Shown: positions 1-10,469, counted from the first letter of the stretch. The stretch is DNA of 64,000 nucleotides from Belnapia moabensis DSM 16746 (GCF_000745835.1 NZ_JQKB01000007.1:70858-134857); one strand, 5' to 3'. A program made the numbers and translations. Notes: generated by a model not told the origin, from the sequence alone.

Positions 1-343
1 AGACGGTGTCGGGCTTGCCGTGCTCGGGGGGCAGCAGGCGCCAGGGCGCGCGGCCGCCACGGTGCTTGGTGGTGGCCCAGCGGAAGATGGCGTCGAGCCG
101 CTCGCGTGGGGTGCAGTCGAGGGGTCGGCCGCGCTCGGCCATGCCGCAGCCCATGGCGGCGAGGATGGGGGCGAGGGCGGCCCATTCGGCATCGGTCATG
201 GGCGCCCAGGGTCGGGGCGGGGTGAGGCAGGTGAGCGGGTCGAGGTAGATGCGGCGGAGGATGTCGTGGCGGGTGAGGAAGTCGGCGGGGAAGAGGCCGG
301 CGGGGATGGGGTCGGGGCGGCGGGGCTTGCGGCGGAGGGGCAT
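1..343 (-). CDS. IS5-like transposase, N-terminal part, running off the window edge
   Basis: The reverse strand is open from an ATG at 343 to the window edge (114 codons). It reads as the start of an insertion-sequence transposase of the IS5/DUF4096 type: MTDAEWAALAPIL near residue 49, then RPLDCTPRERLDAIFRW and PWRLLPPEHG. This family begins with a short helical segment of the form 'lt-d-eW-l-p-lp' followed by 'R..lnailyrlrtG..Wr.lP'. The catalytic DDE part would lie to the left of the window. Translation could also begin at the internal ATG (199). No terminal inverted repeat was recognised to the right, so the element boundary is undefined. Whether it is an intact insertion sequence cannot be seen from here. 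Confidence 0.6.
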   Translation of the reverse strand, partial: MPLRRKPRRPDPIPAGLFPADFLTRHDILRRIYLDPLTCLTPPRPWAPMTDAEWAALAPILAAMGCGMAERGRPLDCTPRERLDAIFRWATTKHRGGRAPWRLLPPEHGKPDTV

Positions 344-463
344 GGCGGGCGGCTCCCGTAGCAGTCCGCGAACATAACAGGAACGACGCCAAAATACAAG
401 GCGCGGGGCTTCCGGGTCGTGCTGGCGGCGGCATACTCGGCGCCAAGACCGTTGCAGGCGCGC

Positions 464-928
464 ATGTTCGAGATCCGCGAAGACGACCTTTCCGGCGAGC
501 CGACCCGGCGGCTGCTGGCCCTCCATCTGGCCGGGATGCATGCCAATTCGCCGCCCGGGAGCGTTCATGCCCTCGACCTGTCGGGGCTGACGGCGCCGGA
601 GGTGACGGTCTGGTCGGCCTGGCAGGGCGATGCCATCGCCGGGATCGGGGCGCTCAAGCTACTCGGCGACGGGACGGGCGAGGTGAAGTCCATGCGGACC
701 CATCCCGACCATCTGCGCCGGGGCGTGGCGGCCGCGCTGCTCGAGCACATCATCGGCGAGGCGCTGGCGCAGGGCCTCGCGCAACTCAGCCTGGAGACGG
801 GGACGGGGCCGGTCTTCGAGCCGGCGCTCGCGCTGTACCGGCGGCGGGGCTTCGTGAACGGCGAGGTCTTCGGCGGCTATCAGGTGAGCTCGTTCAATCA
901 ATTCCTCCACCTGGCGCTTCGAGCGTAG
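464..928 (+). CDS. GNAT family N-acetyltransferase
   Basis: A 154-residue single-domain acetyltransferase. The segment GEVKSMRTHPDHLRRGVAAA is the GNAT motif A, with the acetyl-CoA pyrophosphate loop R-R-G-V-A, followed by LLEHIIGEALAQGLAQLSLE and the C-terminal motif B region ALYRRRGFV. It is most like the YsnE/small-molecule acetyltransferase branch. The acceptor substrate is unknown. An upstream GTG at 419 is in frame, but the ATG at 464 begins the conserved domain (MFEIREDD) and gives a length normal for the family, so it is preferred. The gene stands alone, convergent with the phosphoesterase that follows. Confidence 0.85.
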   Translation: MFEIREDDLSGEPTRRLLALHLAGMHANSPPGSVHALDLSGLTAPEVTVWSAWQGDAIAGIGALKLLGDGTGEVKSMRTHPDHLRRGVAAALLEHIIGEALAQGLAQLSLETGTGPVFEPALALYRRRGFVNGEVFGGYQVSSFNQFLHLALRA

Positions 929-997
929 TCTCTGAAACTGCTTGGGAATGGCGGGGGTGCATGGTCCCCAGGTCAACCGCTTCGGCCTTGGAATCTC

Positions 998-1735
998 CTA
1001 AACCCGCCCGGTCGCGGTCCAGCGCGCCACGCCCGGCTTGCCATTCCGTCGGGCCTGCCCCGCGGCCCGGTCCCAGTCATAGGCGACGGCGTGCAGCGCG
1101 GCGGACCATATTCCGCCCGGCTCGCGGGTGACCACCGCGTAGCGGGCGTGGGGTGCCCCGGCCTCGATCGCATGTGGAACCGGATCGTCATCCGTGTAGG
1201 CGGGCATCCCGATGCTACCGGGATTCACCACGGTCACGTCGCCGACCCGCACCATGCGCGGCATGTGCGTGTGGCCGCACAGCACGAGGCGCGCGGAGCC
1301 GATGCCCGCCAGCCTCGACCGGATCGCATCGTCGGAGGCGAGGACTGCCCGGCCACTCGCCACGTCATCAAGCAGGTAATCGAGATCGCCCCCCGCAGGA
1401 CTGCCGTGACAGGCGAATACTTCGCCATCCGCGAGCCGCAGCGTCGCAGGCAGGGTTGCGATCCAGGCCATGTGAGCGGCCGACAGCAGCGGGCGGGCGA
1501 AGGCGACGGAGCCACTGGAGTCGTCGCCCTCCAAAAGGTTGCGCTCGTGGTTGCCGGCCAAGGTCGGGCATCCCAGGGCGATTTGCGCATCGGCGCTGCC
1601 TGCGGGATCGAAGGGCCCGGTGGCCAAGTCGCCCAGGTTGACGACGAGGTCGGGCGCCTGCCGGTGCAGGTCAGACAACACGGCTTCCAAAGCGAGCAGA
1701 TTGCCGTGGGCGTCGGCGAGGACCGCGATGCGCAT
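998..1735 (-). CDS. Metallophosphoesterase (YfcE/MJ0936-like)
   Basis: A calcineurin-like phosphoesterase of about 245 residues carrying the full set of dinuclear-metal motifs in order: LADAHGN (D-x-H) at the N-terminus, VNLGDL (GD), AGNHE (GNHD/E), FACHGSP and CGHTHMP (GHxH). Such enzymes hydrolyse phosphodiesters or phosphomonoesters in the cytoplasm; the substrate of this one is unknown. Two in-frame ATGs exist, at 1741 and 1735. GGAG lies only 3 nt from the first but 9 nt from the second, and MRIAVLADAHGN is the usual family start, so 1735 is preferred. No operon partner is obvious. Confidence 0.88.
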   Translation of the reverse strand: MRIAVLADAHGNLLALEAVLSDLHRQAPDLVVNLGDLATGPFDPAGSADAQIALGCPTLAGNHERNLLEGDDSSGSVAFARPLLSAAHMAWIATLPATLRLADGEVFACHGSPAGGDLDYLLDDVASGRAVLASDDAIRSRLAGIGSARLVLCGHTHMPRMVRVGDVTVVNPGSIGMPAYTDDDPVPHAIEAGAPHARYAVVTREPGGIWSAALHAVAYDWDRAAGQARRNGKPGVARWTATGRV

Positions 1736-1820
1736 CGGCATGAACTCCGTTCAGGATACGATGCCATCGGAGGCGCGGGTCGGGCCCGCGCATGAGGGGT
1801 GGGGGTGGCGGCCCCTCCCC

Positions 1821-3464
<1,644 letters not shown>

Positions 3465-3535
3465 CGTGGTCGTCTCCCCTTGGTTGCTTGGGGGAGACTA
3501 TCGACGGTGCCGGTGCCCTGGTGCAAGCCGAGGGT

Positions 3536-4516
3536 TCAGATCCTCCCCGACCACATGTCGCCCATGAAGCGGTCCTGCACCATGCTCGGGAAGCGGATGC
3601 AGGCGCTGGCGGGGTAGTGGGTCAGCTCGCCGAACCAGGGCTTGCCGCCGGCGAGGTAGAGGTCGACCCGGACGAAGTCGAAATCCTCGCCGAGGCGGGA
3701 CGCGATGGCGGCGAGCTGCCGGGCCTCGGGCGGCGGGGTGTAGGGGACGGGGCCGCGCCAGCCGCCGCCCATGAAAGGTAGCGGGCGGAGGTCGTCCGGC
3801 GTGTAGAAGCGGTAGCCGTACTGCTCCGTGCCGCGGTCGAGATGGATGGAGAGCAGCCGCGCGCGGCCGCGGAAGACGTAGAATTTGAAGTCTTCCGGCA
3901 CGCCGCTCGGGCGGTCGCCCGCGATGAGGGACTCAGCCAGCAGACGGTGGGGGAGGTTGTAGTAGCCCCACTCGCCGGTGCGCTTGTAGTGGTCCTCGAC
4001 GAGCCAGGAATTTGCCTCGCGGATGGCGGAGGCGCGGTCGAGCGTCGCCTTGTCGCGGACAAGAAGGTTCATCTGCCAGCCATGGGCACCCTTCAGCGCG
4101 AACTGGTTGGGGAGGTCGTCCCAGACGATGTCTTCGGCGCGGTCCCAGATGCCGTGGAGGGGGATCAGGAGGTCGGCGCAGCCCTTCGAGGCCACGTAGT
4201 CGCGGGCGGTGACCTTGTCCGTCGTCAGCGGGATCAGCGGGTTGCGGTCGTTGAGGATTTTCCAGGCGACGTGCTCGTTGAAGGTCCGCGGGTGCCGGAG
4301 GTTCGGCGTGTAGCCCAGCGCGGCCTCCATGCGCCGGGCGAGGCGGCGCGCCGCGCGGGGGCGGTCGAGGAAGGGTAGCGCATCGGCGGCGCGGCGGAGG
4401 GTGGCAGGGATGGTCTGACGCAATCCTTCAACGGCCGCGCGGGCTGGGGCAGCGATTTCCGCCGGGCCGAGCGGGCGTTCGGCCTGCAGTCCGGCGGGGT
4501 GGAGCATTGCGGACAT
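3536..4516 (-). CDS. TupA-like ATP-grasp protein (polysaccharide-type amidoligase)
   Basis: A 326-residue protein with the TupA-like ATP-grasp signature: a basic N-terminal helix, NLRHPRTFNEHVAWKILNDR, PLTTDKVTARDYV, then LPNQFALKGAHGWQMN (nucleotide-binding lysine) and the C-terminal metal-binding part FDFVRVDLYLAGGKPWFGEL. Family members are usually found in capsule, teichuronopeptide or exopolysaccharide clusters, where they are thought to attach amino acids or peptides to glycans. Here no glycan genes adjoin it, so the role is open. The upstream 230 bp are noticeably AT-richer than the coding sequence and probably hold its promoter, though no clear -35/-10 pair stands out. Confidence 0.8.
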   Translation of the reverse strand: MSAMLHPAGLQAERPLGPAEIAAPARAAVEGLRQTIPATLRRAADALPFLDRPRAARRLARRMEAALGYTPNLRHPRTFNEHVAWKILNDRNPLIPLTTDKVTARDYVASKGCADLLIPLHGIWDRAEDIVWDDLPNQFALKGAHGWQMNLLVRDKATLDRASAIREANSWLVEDHYKRTGEWGYYNLPHRLLAESLIAGDRPSGVPEDFKFYVFRGRARLLSIHLDRGTEQYGYRFYTPDDLRPLPFMGGGWRGPVPYTPPPEARQLAAIASRLGEDFDFVRVDLYLAGGKPWFGELTHYPASACIRFPSMVQDRFMGDMWSGRI

Positions 4517-4746
4517 CGACGCACCTTGGTTCTAACCGGACACTAATCCTCAGGACGCGGGCCGGGCAGTCTCTTTATTGGAAATGTCCTGGAATTTATC
4601 GGCATTGCACAGGTGACATGTCGTCAATCCGCGTTACGCCGCATTTCATTCTATGGACAAGACGGGCCTCGGCACCACGGCCTTCAAAGTATGTATGACG
4701 GTTTCGGATAGTTCCGATGTTACATGGATGTCATCTCTGGGTAGAA

Positions 4747-5712
4747 TCACTCCGCTTTGATATCGGCCTGGCGGATGAGACGGCCCCATAGCTCGGTCTC
4801 GCGAGCGAGGAGGCCGGAGAGCGCCGCGGCGTCGCCGGTGGTGAGCGCCACGCCCTGCTGGGCGAGGCGGGCGCGGAGATCGGCATCCTCCGTGGCGGCG
4901 CGGAGCGCAGTGCCGAGGCGGGCGAGGATGGGGGCGGGTGTGCCGGCGGGGGCGAAGAGACCTTGCCAGAAGACGGCATCGAAGCCGGGGAGCGTGTCGG
5001 CAACGGGTGGGATGTCGGGGAGCAGCGGCTCGCGGCTGGCGGAGGAGATGGCGAGGCCGCGGGTGGCGCCGTCCTGAAGCGCGGGCAGGGCCTCGAGGAC
5101 GGCCTGGAACATCGCCCCGATGCGGCCGGCGCGGAGGTCGATCAGCGCGGGGGCGCCGCCGCGATAGGGGACGTGGGTGACGTCGATGCCGGCGCGCTGG
5201 GCGAAGAGGGCGAGGGCCAAGTGGTTCACCGCGCCGGTGCCGCTGCTGCCAAAATTGAGCTTGCCGGGATTGGCGCGGCACCAGGCGATCAGCTCGGCGG
5301 TGGTCTTCGCCGGCACGCTCGGATGGACGTGGAGGACGAAGGCGCTGCGGAAGACCATGCCGATGGGGGCGAGCTCGCGCATCGGCTCGCGCGGGGTGAG
5401 GTTCGGCTGGAGGCCGGGGTTGATGGCGAGCGAGGAGGTGCCCATCAGCAGGGTATAGCCGTCGGGCCGGGCCTGGGCCGCTGCGGTGTTGGCGACGGCG
5501 GTTGCGCCGCCGACGCGGTTCTCGAGCACGACGGGGACGCCGAGTTCGCGCGAGAGGCGTTCGGCGACGGCGCGGGAGGTGACGTCGGTGACGCCGCCCG
5601 GGGCATAGCCGGAATAGACGGCGATGGGGCGGGCGGGGAAGGCATCCTGGGCGCATGCGAGGCGTGGGGCGAGCAGCAGGGGCAGGGCCAGCAGGGTGCG
5701 GCGGTCCGGCAT
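4747..5712 (-). CDS. Bug/TctC-family periplasmic substrate receptor (1 of 6)
   Basis: An extracytoplasmic solute receptor of 321 residues with a signal peptide (RRTLLALPLLLAPRLACAQ), then the family start FPARPIAVYSGYAPGGVTD, VVLENRVGGA and the hallmark THVPYRGGAPALIDL. Bug/TctC proteins bind small carboxylates or amides for tripartite tricarboxylate transporters, but no tctA/tctB membrane genes lie nearby. The start is the ATG at 5712, preceded by an excellent GGAGGAAACG site; longer in-frame starts upstream would bury the signal peptide. It is divergent from the phn operon, which begins 137 bp away. Its ligand is unknown. Confidence 0.9.
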   Translation of the reverse strand: MPDRRTLLALPLLLAPRLACAQDAFPARPIAVYSGYAPGGVTDVTSRAVAERLSRELGVPVVLENRVGGATAVANTAAAQARPDGYTLLMGTSSLAINPGLQPNLTPREPMRELAPIGMVFRSAFVLHVHPSVPAKTTAELIAWCRANPGKLNFGSSGTGAVNHLALALFAQRAGIDVTHVPYRGGAPALIDLRAGRIGAMFQAVLEALPALQDGATRGLAISSASREPLLPDIPPVADTLPGFDAVFWQGLFAPAGTPAPILARLGTALRAATEDADLRARLAQQGVALTTGDAAALSGLLARETELWGRLIRQADIKAE

Positions 5713-5849
5713 CGTTTCCTCCATGGTTGAGCGGAAGCTGCGACGGCGGGGGCGGGCTGGCAAGGGACATGGGGATGTCATCGTTCCATCATCCGTCTGT
5801 CACGGGGCATTGGTAGAGGCGCGGCAAGCCTGAACGGAAGAGACCCCCG

Positions 5850-6836
5850 ATGCTCACTCGCCGCCACATCGCCGGCCTCCTGGCCAGCGCCGCCCTGCTG
5901 CCTGTCGCCGCGCGCGCCGCGCGCCGGACCCTCGATGCCGATGTGGCGATGCCGCAGGCGGGCGAACGCGCCTGGAAGGCGCAGGTGCCGGTGCTGCGGA
6001 TCGGCCTTCTCGGCGGCGAGAACGAGAGCGACCGGCTGGGGCGGTTCGGCGCCTACCAGAAGCTGCTGGAGGAGACCTTCAAGCTCCCGGTGCGGCTCTT
6101 CCCGGCCTCCGACTATGCGGGCGTGCTCCAGGCCTTCGGCGCGGGGCAGATCGAGGTGGCCTCGATGGGCCCCTCCGGCTATGCGGGCGCCTGGCTCGAC
6201 ACCAATGGCGGCGTCGAGCCGCTGCTGGTGCCGGAGGAGAAGGACGGGTCCATCTCCTATGTCTCGGTGCTGGTGGTGCGGGCCGATAGCGGCGTCACCT
6301 CGCTCGAGCAGATGCGCGGGAAGTCGATGGCCTGGGCGGACCCGAACTCGACTTCGGGCTACCTCATTCCGCGCTTCGCGCTGCGGAAGGCGGGGATCGG
6401 CGTTGAGAGCGGGCAGTATTTCAGCCGCACGGGCTTCGCCGGCGGGCATGAGCAGGGCGTCGTCGCGGTGCTGCAGAAGCAGTATGACGGGGCGATGACC
6501 TGGGCCTCGGGCCAGGGCGACGTGGCACAGGGCTATTCCCGCGGCAACCTGCGGGCGATGGTGGAGAAGGGCATGCTGAACATGTCCGAGCTTCGCATCA
6601 TCTGGACCTCGGAGCCGATCATCAACGGGCCGCTGACGGTGCGCACGGCGCTGCCGGCGGGGTTCAAGGAAGACATGACGGCCTTCCACCTGGCGCTGCC
6701 GAAGAGCCATCCGCAGGTCTACGAGCAGATCGAGCGCGGCGGCGGGACCGGCTACCGCGAGGTGACGCATGCGCAGTTCCAGTTCCTCGTGGACATGCGG
6801 CGCGAGGAGGCGAACGAGCGGCGGCGGCGATCCTGA
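5850..6836 (+). CDS. phnD: Phosphonate/phosphite-type ABC transporter, binding protein 1 (PhnD-like)
   Basis: A 328-residue periplasmic binding protein with a signal peptide ([20 protein letters not shown]). PhnD-family features include [39 protein letters not shown], the ligand-contact segment [26 protein letters not shown] and the C-terminal PAGFKEDM. PhnD proteins capture phosphonates, phosphite or related oxyanions for a PhnC/PhnE importer. It is the first gene of a five-gene plus-strand run (phnD-phnC-phnD-phnE-phnE). It is clearly paralogous to the second phnD at 7772, the two sharing long stretches of near identity and the same arginine-rich tail. The start has a GGAAGAG site upstream. 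No C-P lyase or phosphite dehydrogenase gene is in the window, so the ligand is unproven. Confidence 0.92.
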   Translation: MLTRRHIAGLLASAALLPVAARAARRTLDADVAMPQAGERAWKAQVPVLRIGLLGGENESDRLGRFGAYQKLLEETFKLPVRLFPASDYAGVLQAFGAGQIEVASMGPSGYAGAWLDTNGGVEPLLVPEEKDGSISYVSVLVVRADSGVTSLEQMRGKSMAWADPNSTSGYLIPRFALRKAGIGVESGQYFSRTGFAGGHEQGVVAVLQKQYDGAMTWASGQGDVAQGYSRGNLRAMVEKGMLNMSELRIIWTSEPIINGPLTVRTALPAGFKEDMTAFHLALPKSHPQVYEQIERGGGTGYREVTHAQFQFLVDMRREEANERRRRS

Positions 6837-6925
6837 CGGGGGGCCGGGCCATGGGCCTGACCGCGGGGTTGCGGCCGGTGGCGGCGCTGGCCCAGGATGA
6901 CGCGGCCTGGACGGGTGCGCGCGGC

Positions 6926-7744
6926 ATGCTGGAATTGCAGGGGCTGACCCGGCGCTTCGGCGCAACGGTCGCCGTCGACCATGTGGATCTCGAGGTGCCG
7001 GCCGGGCAGATGGTCGGCATCATCGGGCGCTCGGGCGCGGGCAAGTCCACGCTGCTGCGGATGATCAACCGGCTGCAGGAGCCTTCCGGCGGGCGGATCC
7101 TCTCGGGGGGGCGGGATGTGACGGCGCTTCAGGGGCGGGCGCTCAGGGAGTGGCGGCGCGACTGCGCCATGGTGTTCCAGCAGTTCAACCTCGTCCAACG
7201 CCTCGATGTGCTGACCAATGTGCTGATCGGGCGGCTCGCCTGGCAGCGCGGCTGGCGGGCGGCGATGGTGCTGGTGGGGGGGCGCTTCACCGCAGAGGAG
7301 CGGGCGATGGCGCTGGCGGCGCTCGACCGGTTCGGGCTGGCCGAGACGGCCTTGCAGCGGGCGGAGACCTTGTCGGGCGGGCAGCAGCAGCGGGTGGCGC
7401 TCTGCCGCGCCCTGTTGCAGCAGCCGCGGCTGGTGCTGGCGGACGAGCCGATCGCCTCGCTCGACCCGCGCAACGCGCAGCTGGTGATGGATGCGCTGCG
7501 CGACGTGAACCAGCGGGACGGGCTAAGCGTGCTGGTCAACCTGCATCATCTCGATACGGCGCGGGAGTATTGCGACCGGATCGTCGCCATGCAGGCGGGG
7601 AAGATTGTCTTCGACGGGACGCCGGCGGCGCTGACGGCGGAGCGGGTGCGGTCGATCTACGGCATCACCGAGCAGGAATTCGCGGCCGAGGCGGAAGCGC
7701 GGCGGGCTGCCGAGCGTGCCCCGGCCCCTCTGGCGGTGGCATAG
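6926..7744 (+). CDS. phnC: Phosphonate/phosphite-type ABC transporter, ATP-binding protein (PhnC-like)
   Basis: An ABC ATPase of about 272 residues with Walker [11 protein letters not shown]-loop VFQQFNLV, signature [15 protein letters not shown], Walker B LVLADEP and switch histidine VNLHHLD. The FQQFNLV and 'LxRLxVLxNVLIGRL' patterns, and the insert around [13 protein letters not shown], are typical of PhnC. It powers import through the PhnE permeases encoded downstream. A longer reading from an ATG at 6851 adds 25 unmatched residues; the ATG at 6926 starts exactly at the conserved [12 protein letters not shown] and is preferred, although its ribosome binding site is weak. It sits between the two phnD paralogues, so one ATPase probably serves both binding proteins. 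Confidence 0.92.
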   Translation: MLELQGLTRRFGATVAVDHVDLEVPAGQMVGIIGRSGAGKSTLLRMINRLQEPSGGRILSGGRDVTALQGRALREWRRDCAMVFQQFNLVQRLDVLTNVLIGRLAWQRGWRAAMVLVGGRFTAEERAMALAALDRFGLAETALQRAETLSGGQQQRVALCRALLQQPRLVLADEPIASLDPRNAQLVMDALRDVNQRDGLSVLVNLHHLDTAREYCDRIVAMQAGKIVFDGTPAALTAERVRSIYGITEQEFAAEAEARRAAERAPAPLAVA

Positions 7745-7771
7745 TCCGGGTTTCCTGGACGGAGCTCCCCG

Positions 7772-8752
7772 ATGCTGACGCGACGCGCTGCCCTGGCCGG
7801 CTTCATCGCCGCCCCCCTGCTTCCCTGCCCTGCCCTGGCGCAGCGGCGGTCGGTGGATGCGGGGCTCGAATTCCCTGCCGCCGGGGCGCGGGCGTGGAAG
7901 GCGCAGCTGCCGCAGCTTCGCGTCGGGCTGCTCGGCGGGGAGAACGAGGCGGACCGGCTGGGGCGGTTCGATGCCTACCGGGCGCTGCTGGAGCGGACCT
8001 TCGAGCTGCCCGTCAGGCTGTTTCCGGCGAGCGACTATGCGGGGGTGATCCAGGCCTTCGGGGCGAAACAGCTCGACATCGCCAACATGTCGCCGGCGGC
8101 CTATGCGGGGGCCTGGCTCGACACCAATGGCGGCGTCGAGCCGCTGGTGACGACGGAGGAGGCGGACGGCTCTGTCTCCTATGTCGCGGTGATGCTGGTC
8201 AGGGCCGATAGCGGGATCGCCTCGATCGAGGGGATGCGGGGCAAGGCGATGGCCTGGTCGGACCCGAACTCGGCCAGCGGCTACCTCATCCCGCGCTTCT
8301 CGCTCAGGCGGCAGGGGATCAATCCGGAGCAGTTCTTCGGGCGGACGGGATTCGCGGGCGGGCACGAGCAGGCGGTGGTGGCCGTGCTGCAGCGTCAATA
8401 CGACGCGGCGGTGACTTGGGCCTCCGGCCAGGGGGATGAGGCGCAGGGCTTCACCCGCGGGGCGCTCAGGGCGATGGTCGAGAAGGGGCTGGTCGACATG
8501 AAGCAGCTCCGCGTCATCTGGCGGTCGGACCCGATCATCAACGGGCCGCAGACCACGCGCACCGAGCTGCCGGCGGCGTTCAAGGAGGACATGAAGCTCT
8601 TCCACCTGGCGCTGCCGAAGGCGCATCCGGACATCTACCGGCAGATCGAGCGCGGCGGCGGGGCGGGCTACCGCGAGGTCTCGGCGGCCGACTACCAGTT
8701 CATGATTGACATGCGGCGGCAGGAGGCGGCGGAACGCCGGCGGCGCAACTGA
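7772..8752 (+). CDS. phnD: Phosphonate/phosphite-type ABC transporter, binding protein 2 (PhnD-like)
   Basis: A second PhnD-family binding protein, 326 residues, with its own signal peptide (LTRRAALAGFIAAPLLPCPALA). It aligns along its whole length with the 5850 paralogue: [72 protein letters not shown] and a tail of the form QEAAERRRR. Differences cluster in the ligand-facing segments: [10 protein letters not shown] becomes MSPAAYAGAW, and [11 protein letters not shown] becomes TTEEADGSVSY. That would fit either a different ligand range or simple redundancy. It lies 27 bp after phnC, and its stop codon TGA abuts the unusual phnE start. Confidence 0.92.
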   Translation: MLTRRAALAGFIAAPLLPCPALAQRRSVDAGLEFPAAGARAWKAQLPQLRVGLLGGENEADRLGRFDAYRALLERTFELPVRLFPASDYAGVIQAFGAKQLDIANMSPAAYAGAWLDTNGGVEPLVTTEEADGSVSYVAVMLVRADSGIASIEGMRGKAMAWSDPNSASGYLIPRFSLRRQGINPEQFFGRTGFAGGHEQAVVAVLQRQYDAAVTWASGQGDEAQGFTRGALRAMVEKGLVDMKQLRVIWRSDPIINGPQTTRTELPAAFKEDMKLFHLALPKAHPDIYRQIERGGGAGYREVSAADYQFMIDMRRQEAAERRRRN

Positions 8753-9624
8753 TCCCATCCGTCATCCTCCAGGGCGAGGCCGCATACCAGGCGGCGCGGC
8801 GGCAGAAGTGGCGGGCGACGCTGCTGGGGCTCGTCATCCTTGCCGCCTGCCTGCTGGCTTCGGCGCGGGTCAGCGAGGCCTATCCCTCGACGCTGCTCGC
8901 TGGGCTGCCGCGGATCGGCGAGTATTTCGGCCGCATCATGCCGGGGCTGCGCTGGGATGCGCTGCTCGGCGGCGTGGAGACGGAGGGCAGCCTCGCCTTC
9001 TGGATGTACCGGCTGGACAGCTGGGGCTGGCTGCTCTTCGAGACCGCGAACATGGCGGCGCTGGCGACGCTGATGGGGGCGGGCGCGGCGCTGCTGATGG
9101 CCTTCCCGGCGGCGCGCAACCTCGGTGCGGGGCGGGTGGTGAACCCCTTGGCGCGGCGGCTGCTGGAGGCGATGCGGACGGTGCCCGAGATCGTCTATGC
9201 GCTGATCTTCGTCTGGGCCTTCGGCGTCGGCGCGCTGGCGGGCATCCTCGCCATCGCCGTGCATACCGCGGGCGCCTGCGGCAAGCTCTTCGCGGAGAGC
9301 ATCGAGAATACCGGGCTCGGCGCCTGGGACGGGGTGCGTTCGGCGGGCGGGAGCTGGGCGCAGGCCTGCCGCTTCGCCGTGCTGCCGCAGGTGGCGCCGA
9401 GCCTGCTCAGCTATGCGCTGCTGCGCTTCGAGATCAACCTGCGCTCGGCGAGCGTCATCGGCTTCGTCGGCGCGGGCGGGATCGGCGAGGAGCTCTACAA
9501 GGTGATCGCCTTCAACTACTACGAGGAGATCAGCGCCATCCTGCTGCTCATCATCCTCGCGGTCTTCGCCATCGACCTGCTCTCGGAGCGGCTGCGGCAC
9601 CGGGTGATCGGGGCGATGCGATGA
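8749..9624 (+). CDS. phnE: Phosphonate/phosphite-type ABC transporter permease 1 (PhnE-like), non-standard start
   Basis: An inner-membrane permease of the BPD/PhnE family. The conserved cytoplasmic EAA-type loop is visible as ESIENTGLGAWDGVRSAGGS followed by FAVLPQVAPSLLSYALLRFE, and VGAGGIGEELYKVI is the usual PhnE C-terminal signature. The frame is clearly coding from about 8760, including the first membrane segment (WRATLLGLVILAACLLASAR). There is no ATG, GTG or TTG between the upstream in-frame stop (8707) and the ATG at 8938, which would delete that segment. The coordinates given assume a CTG at 8749 overlapping the phnD stop (CTGA). Starting at 8938 gives a 228-residue truncated protein. 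The stop overlaps the next permease's start (ATGA). Confidence 0.82.
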   Translation: MIPSVILQGEAAYQAARRQKWRATLLGLVILAACLLASARVSEAYPSTLLAGLPRIGEYFGRIMPGLRWDALLGGVETEGSLAFWMYRLDSWGWLLFETANMAALATLMGAGAALLMAFPAARNLGAGRVVNPLARRLLEAMRTVPEIVYALIFVWAFGVGALAGILAIAVHTAGACGKLFAESIENTGLGAWDGVRSAGGSWAQACRFAVLPQVAPSLLSYALLRFEINLRSASVIGFVGAGGIGEELYKVIAFNYYEEISAILLLIILAVFAIDLLSERLRHRVIGAMR

Positions 9625-10448
9625 GCGCGGCGGATGTGGCGGCGTGGCGGGCGCGCATCCCCGGGGCCTTCGGCGGCGGCGCGCGCGGGCGGGTTCTAGC
9701 GGTCGTGGGGTGGGCGGCCTTCCTGCTCTGGCTCGGCTGGGTGCTCTGGCATTTCGACGTGACGCCGCGGCGGCTGTGGAACGGGCTGTCGGGGCTGGCG
9801 ACGATCCTCAGGCTGATGGTACCGCCCTCGCCGGGGGAGTTGTGGGTCGATATTCTGCAGGGCCTGGCGGAGAGTGTCGCCATGGCCTTCCTCGGCACCT
9901 TCGTCGCGGCGCTGGTCGCGCTGCCGCTCGGCTTCCTCGGCGCGGGGAATGTCGTCACCAACACACTGTTCCGCTTCTCGCTGCGGCGGGTCTTCGACGG
10001 GTTCCGGGGGGTGGACCAGCTCATCTGGGCGCTGGCCTTCGTGCGGGCCGTGGGGCTCGGGCCGCTGGCGGGGGTGCTGGCGATCGCCACGGCCGATGTG
10101 GCGGTGCTCGCCAAGCTGAATGCCGAGGCGATCGAGAATGCCGAGCGGCGGCAGGTGGAGGGCATCACCGCGGCGGGGGGTGGATGGTTCGCGCGGCTGC
10201 GCTTCGGTCTGCTGCCGCAGGTGCTGCCGGTGATGCTGGCGCAGGCGCTCTATTTCTTCGAGAGCAACACGCGCTCGGCGGCGATCCTCGGCGTAGTGGG
10301 CGCGGGGGGGATCGGGCTGCAGATCTCGGAGCGCATCCGAGTGCGGCACTGGGACGAGGTGGCCTTCATCATCCTGCTGATGGTGGCGACGGTCGCTGCG
10401 ATCGACTGGGTCTCGGCGCGGCTCAGGCGGCGGCTGATCGGCGGCTGA
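9621..10448 (+). CDS. phnE: Phosphonate/phosphite-type ABC transporter permease 2 (PhnE-like)
   Basis: A second PhnE-type permease, 275 residues, overlapping the first by 4 nt (ATGA), which implies translational coupling. Hydrophobic segments begin at VLAVVGWAAFLLWLGWVLW. The EAA loop is NAEAIENAERRQVEGITAAG, followed by LLPQVLPVMLAQALYFFESN and VGAGGIGLQISERIRV. PhnE systems commonly use two permeases forming a heterodimer above the PhnC dimer, so this gene completes a full importer with phnC and the two phnD genes. A short GC-rich hairpin follows the stop, between this gene and the convergent cupin gene. Confidence 0.92.
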   Translation: MSAADVAAWRARIPGAFGGGARGRVLAVVGWAAFLLWLGWVLWHFDVTPRRLWNGLSGLATILRLMVPPSPGELWVDILQGLAESVAMAFLGTFVAALVALPLGFLGAGNVVTNTLFRFSLRRVFDGFRGVDQLIWALAFVRAVGLGPLAGVLAIATADVAVLAKLNAEAIENAERRQVEGITAAGGGWFARLRFGLLPQVLPVMLAQALYFFESNTRSAAILGVVGAGGIGLQISERIRVRHWDEVAFIILLMVATVAAIDWVSARLRRRLIGG

Positions 10449-10467
10449 CCCGCCGCCGCCAGGCGGG
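10449..10467. terminator. Short GC-rich hairpin between convergent genes
   Basis: CCCGCC (10449-10454) pairs with GGCGGG (10462-10467) over a 7-nt loop, between the stop codons of phnE2 (plus) and the cupin gene (minus). There is no T-run on either side, so it is at best a weak bidirectional terminator. Confidence 0.35.
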
Positions 10468-10469
10468 CG

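Noticed and set aside
8706-9620. A long open frame running in another phase through phnE1 and joining phnE2.
   Set aside because: Its translation before 9621 is Arg/Ala/Gly-rich without family features, while the phnE1 frame shows clear permease motifs; a high-GC shadow.
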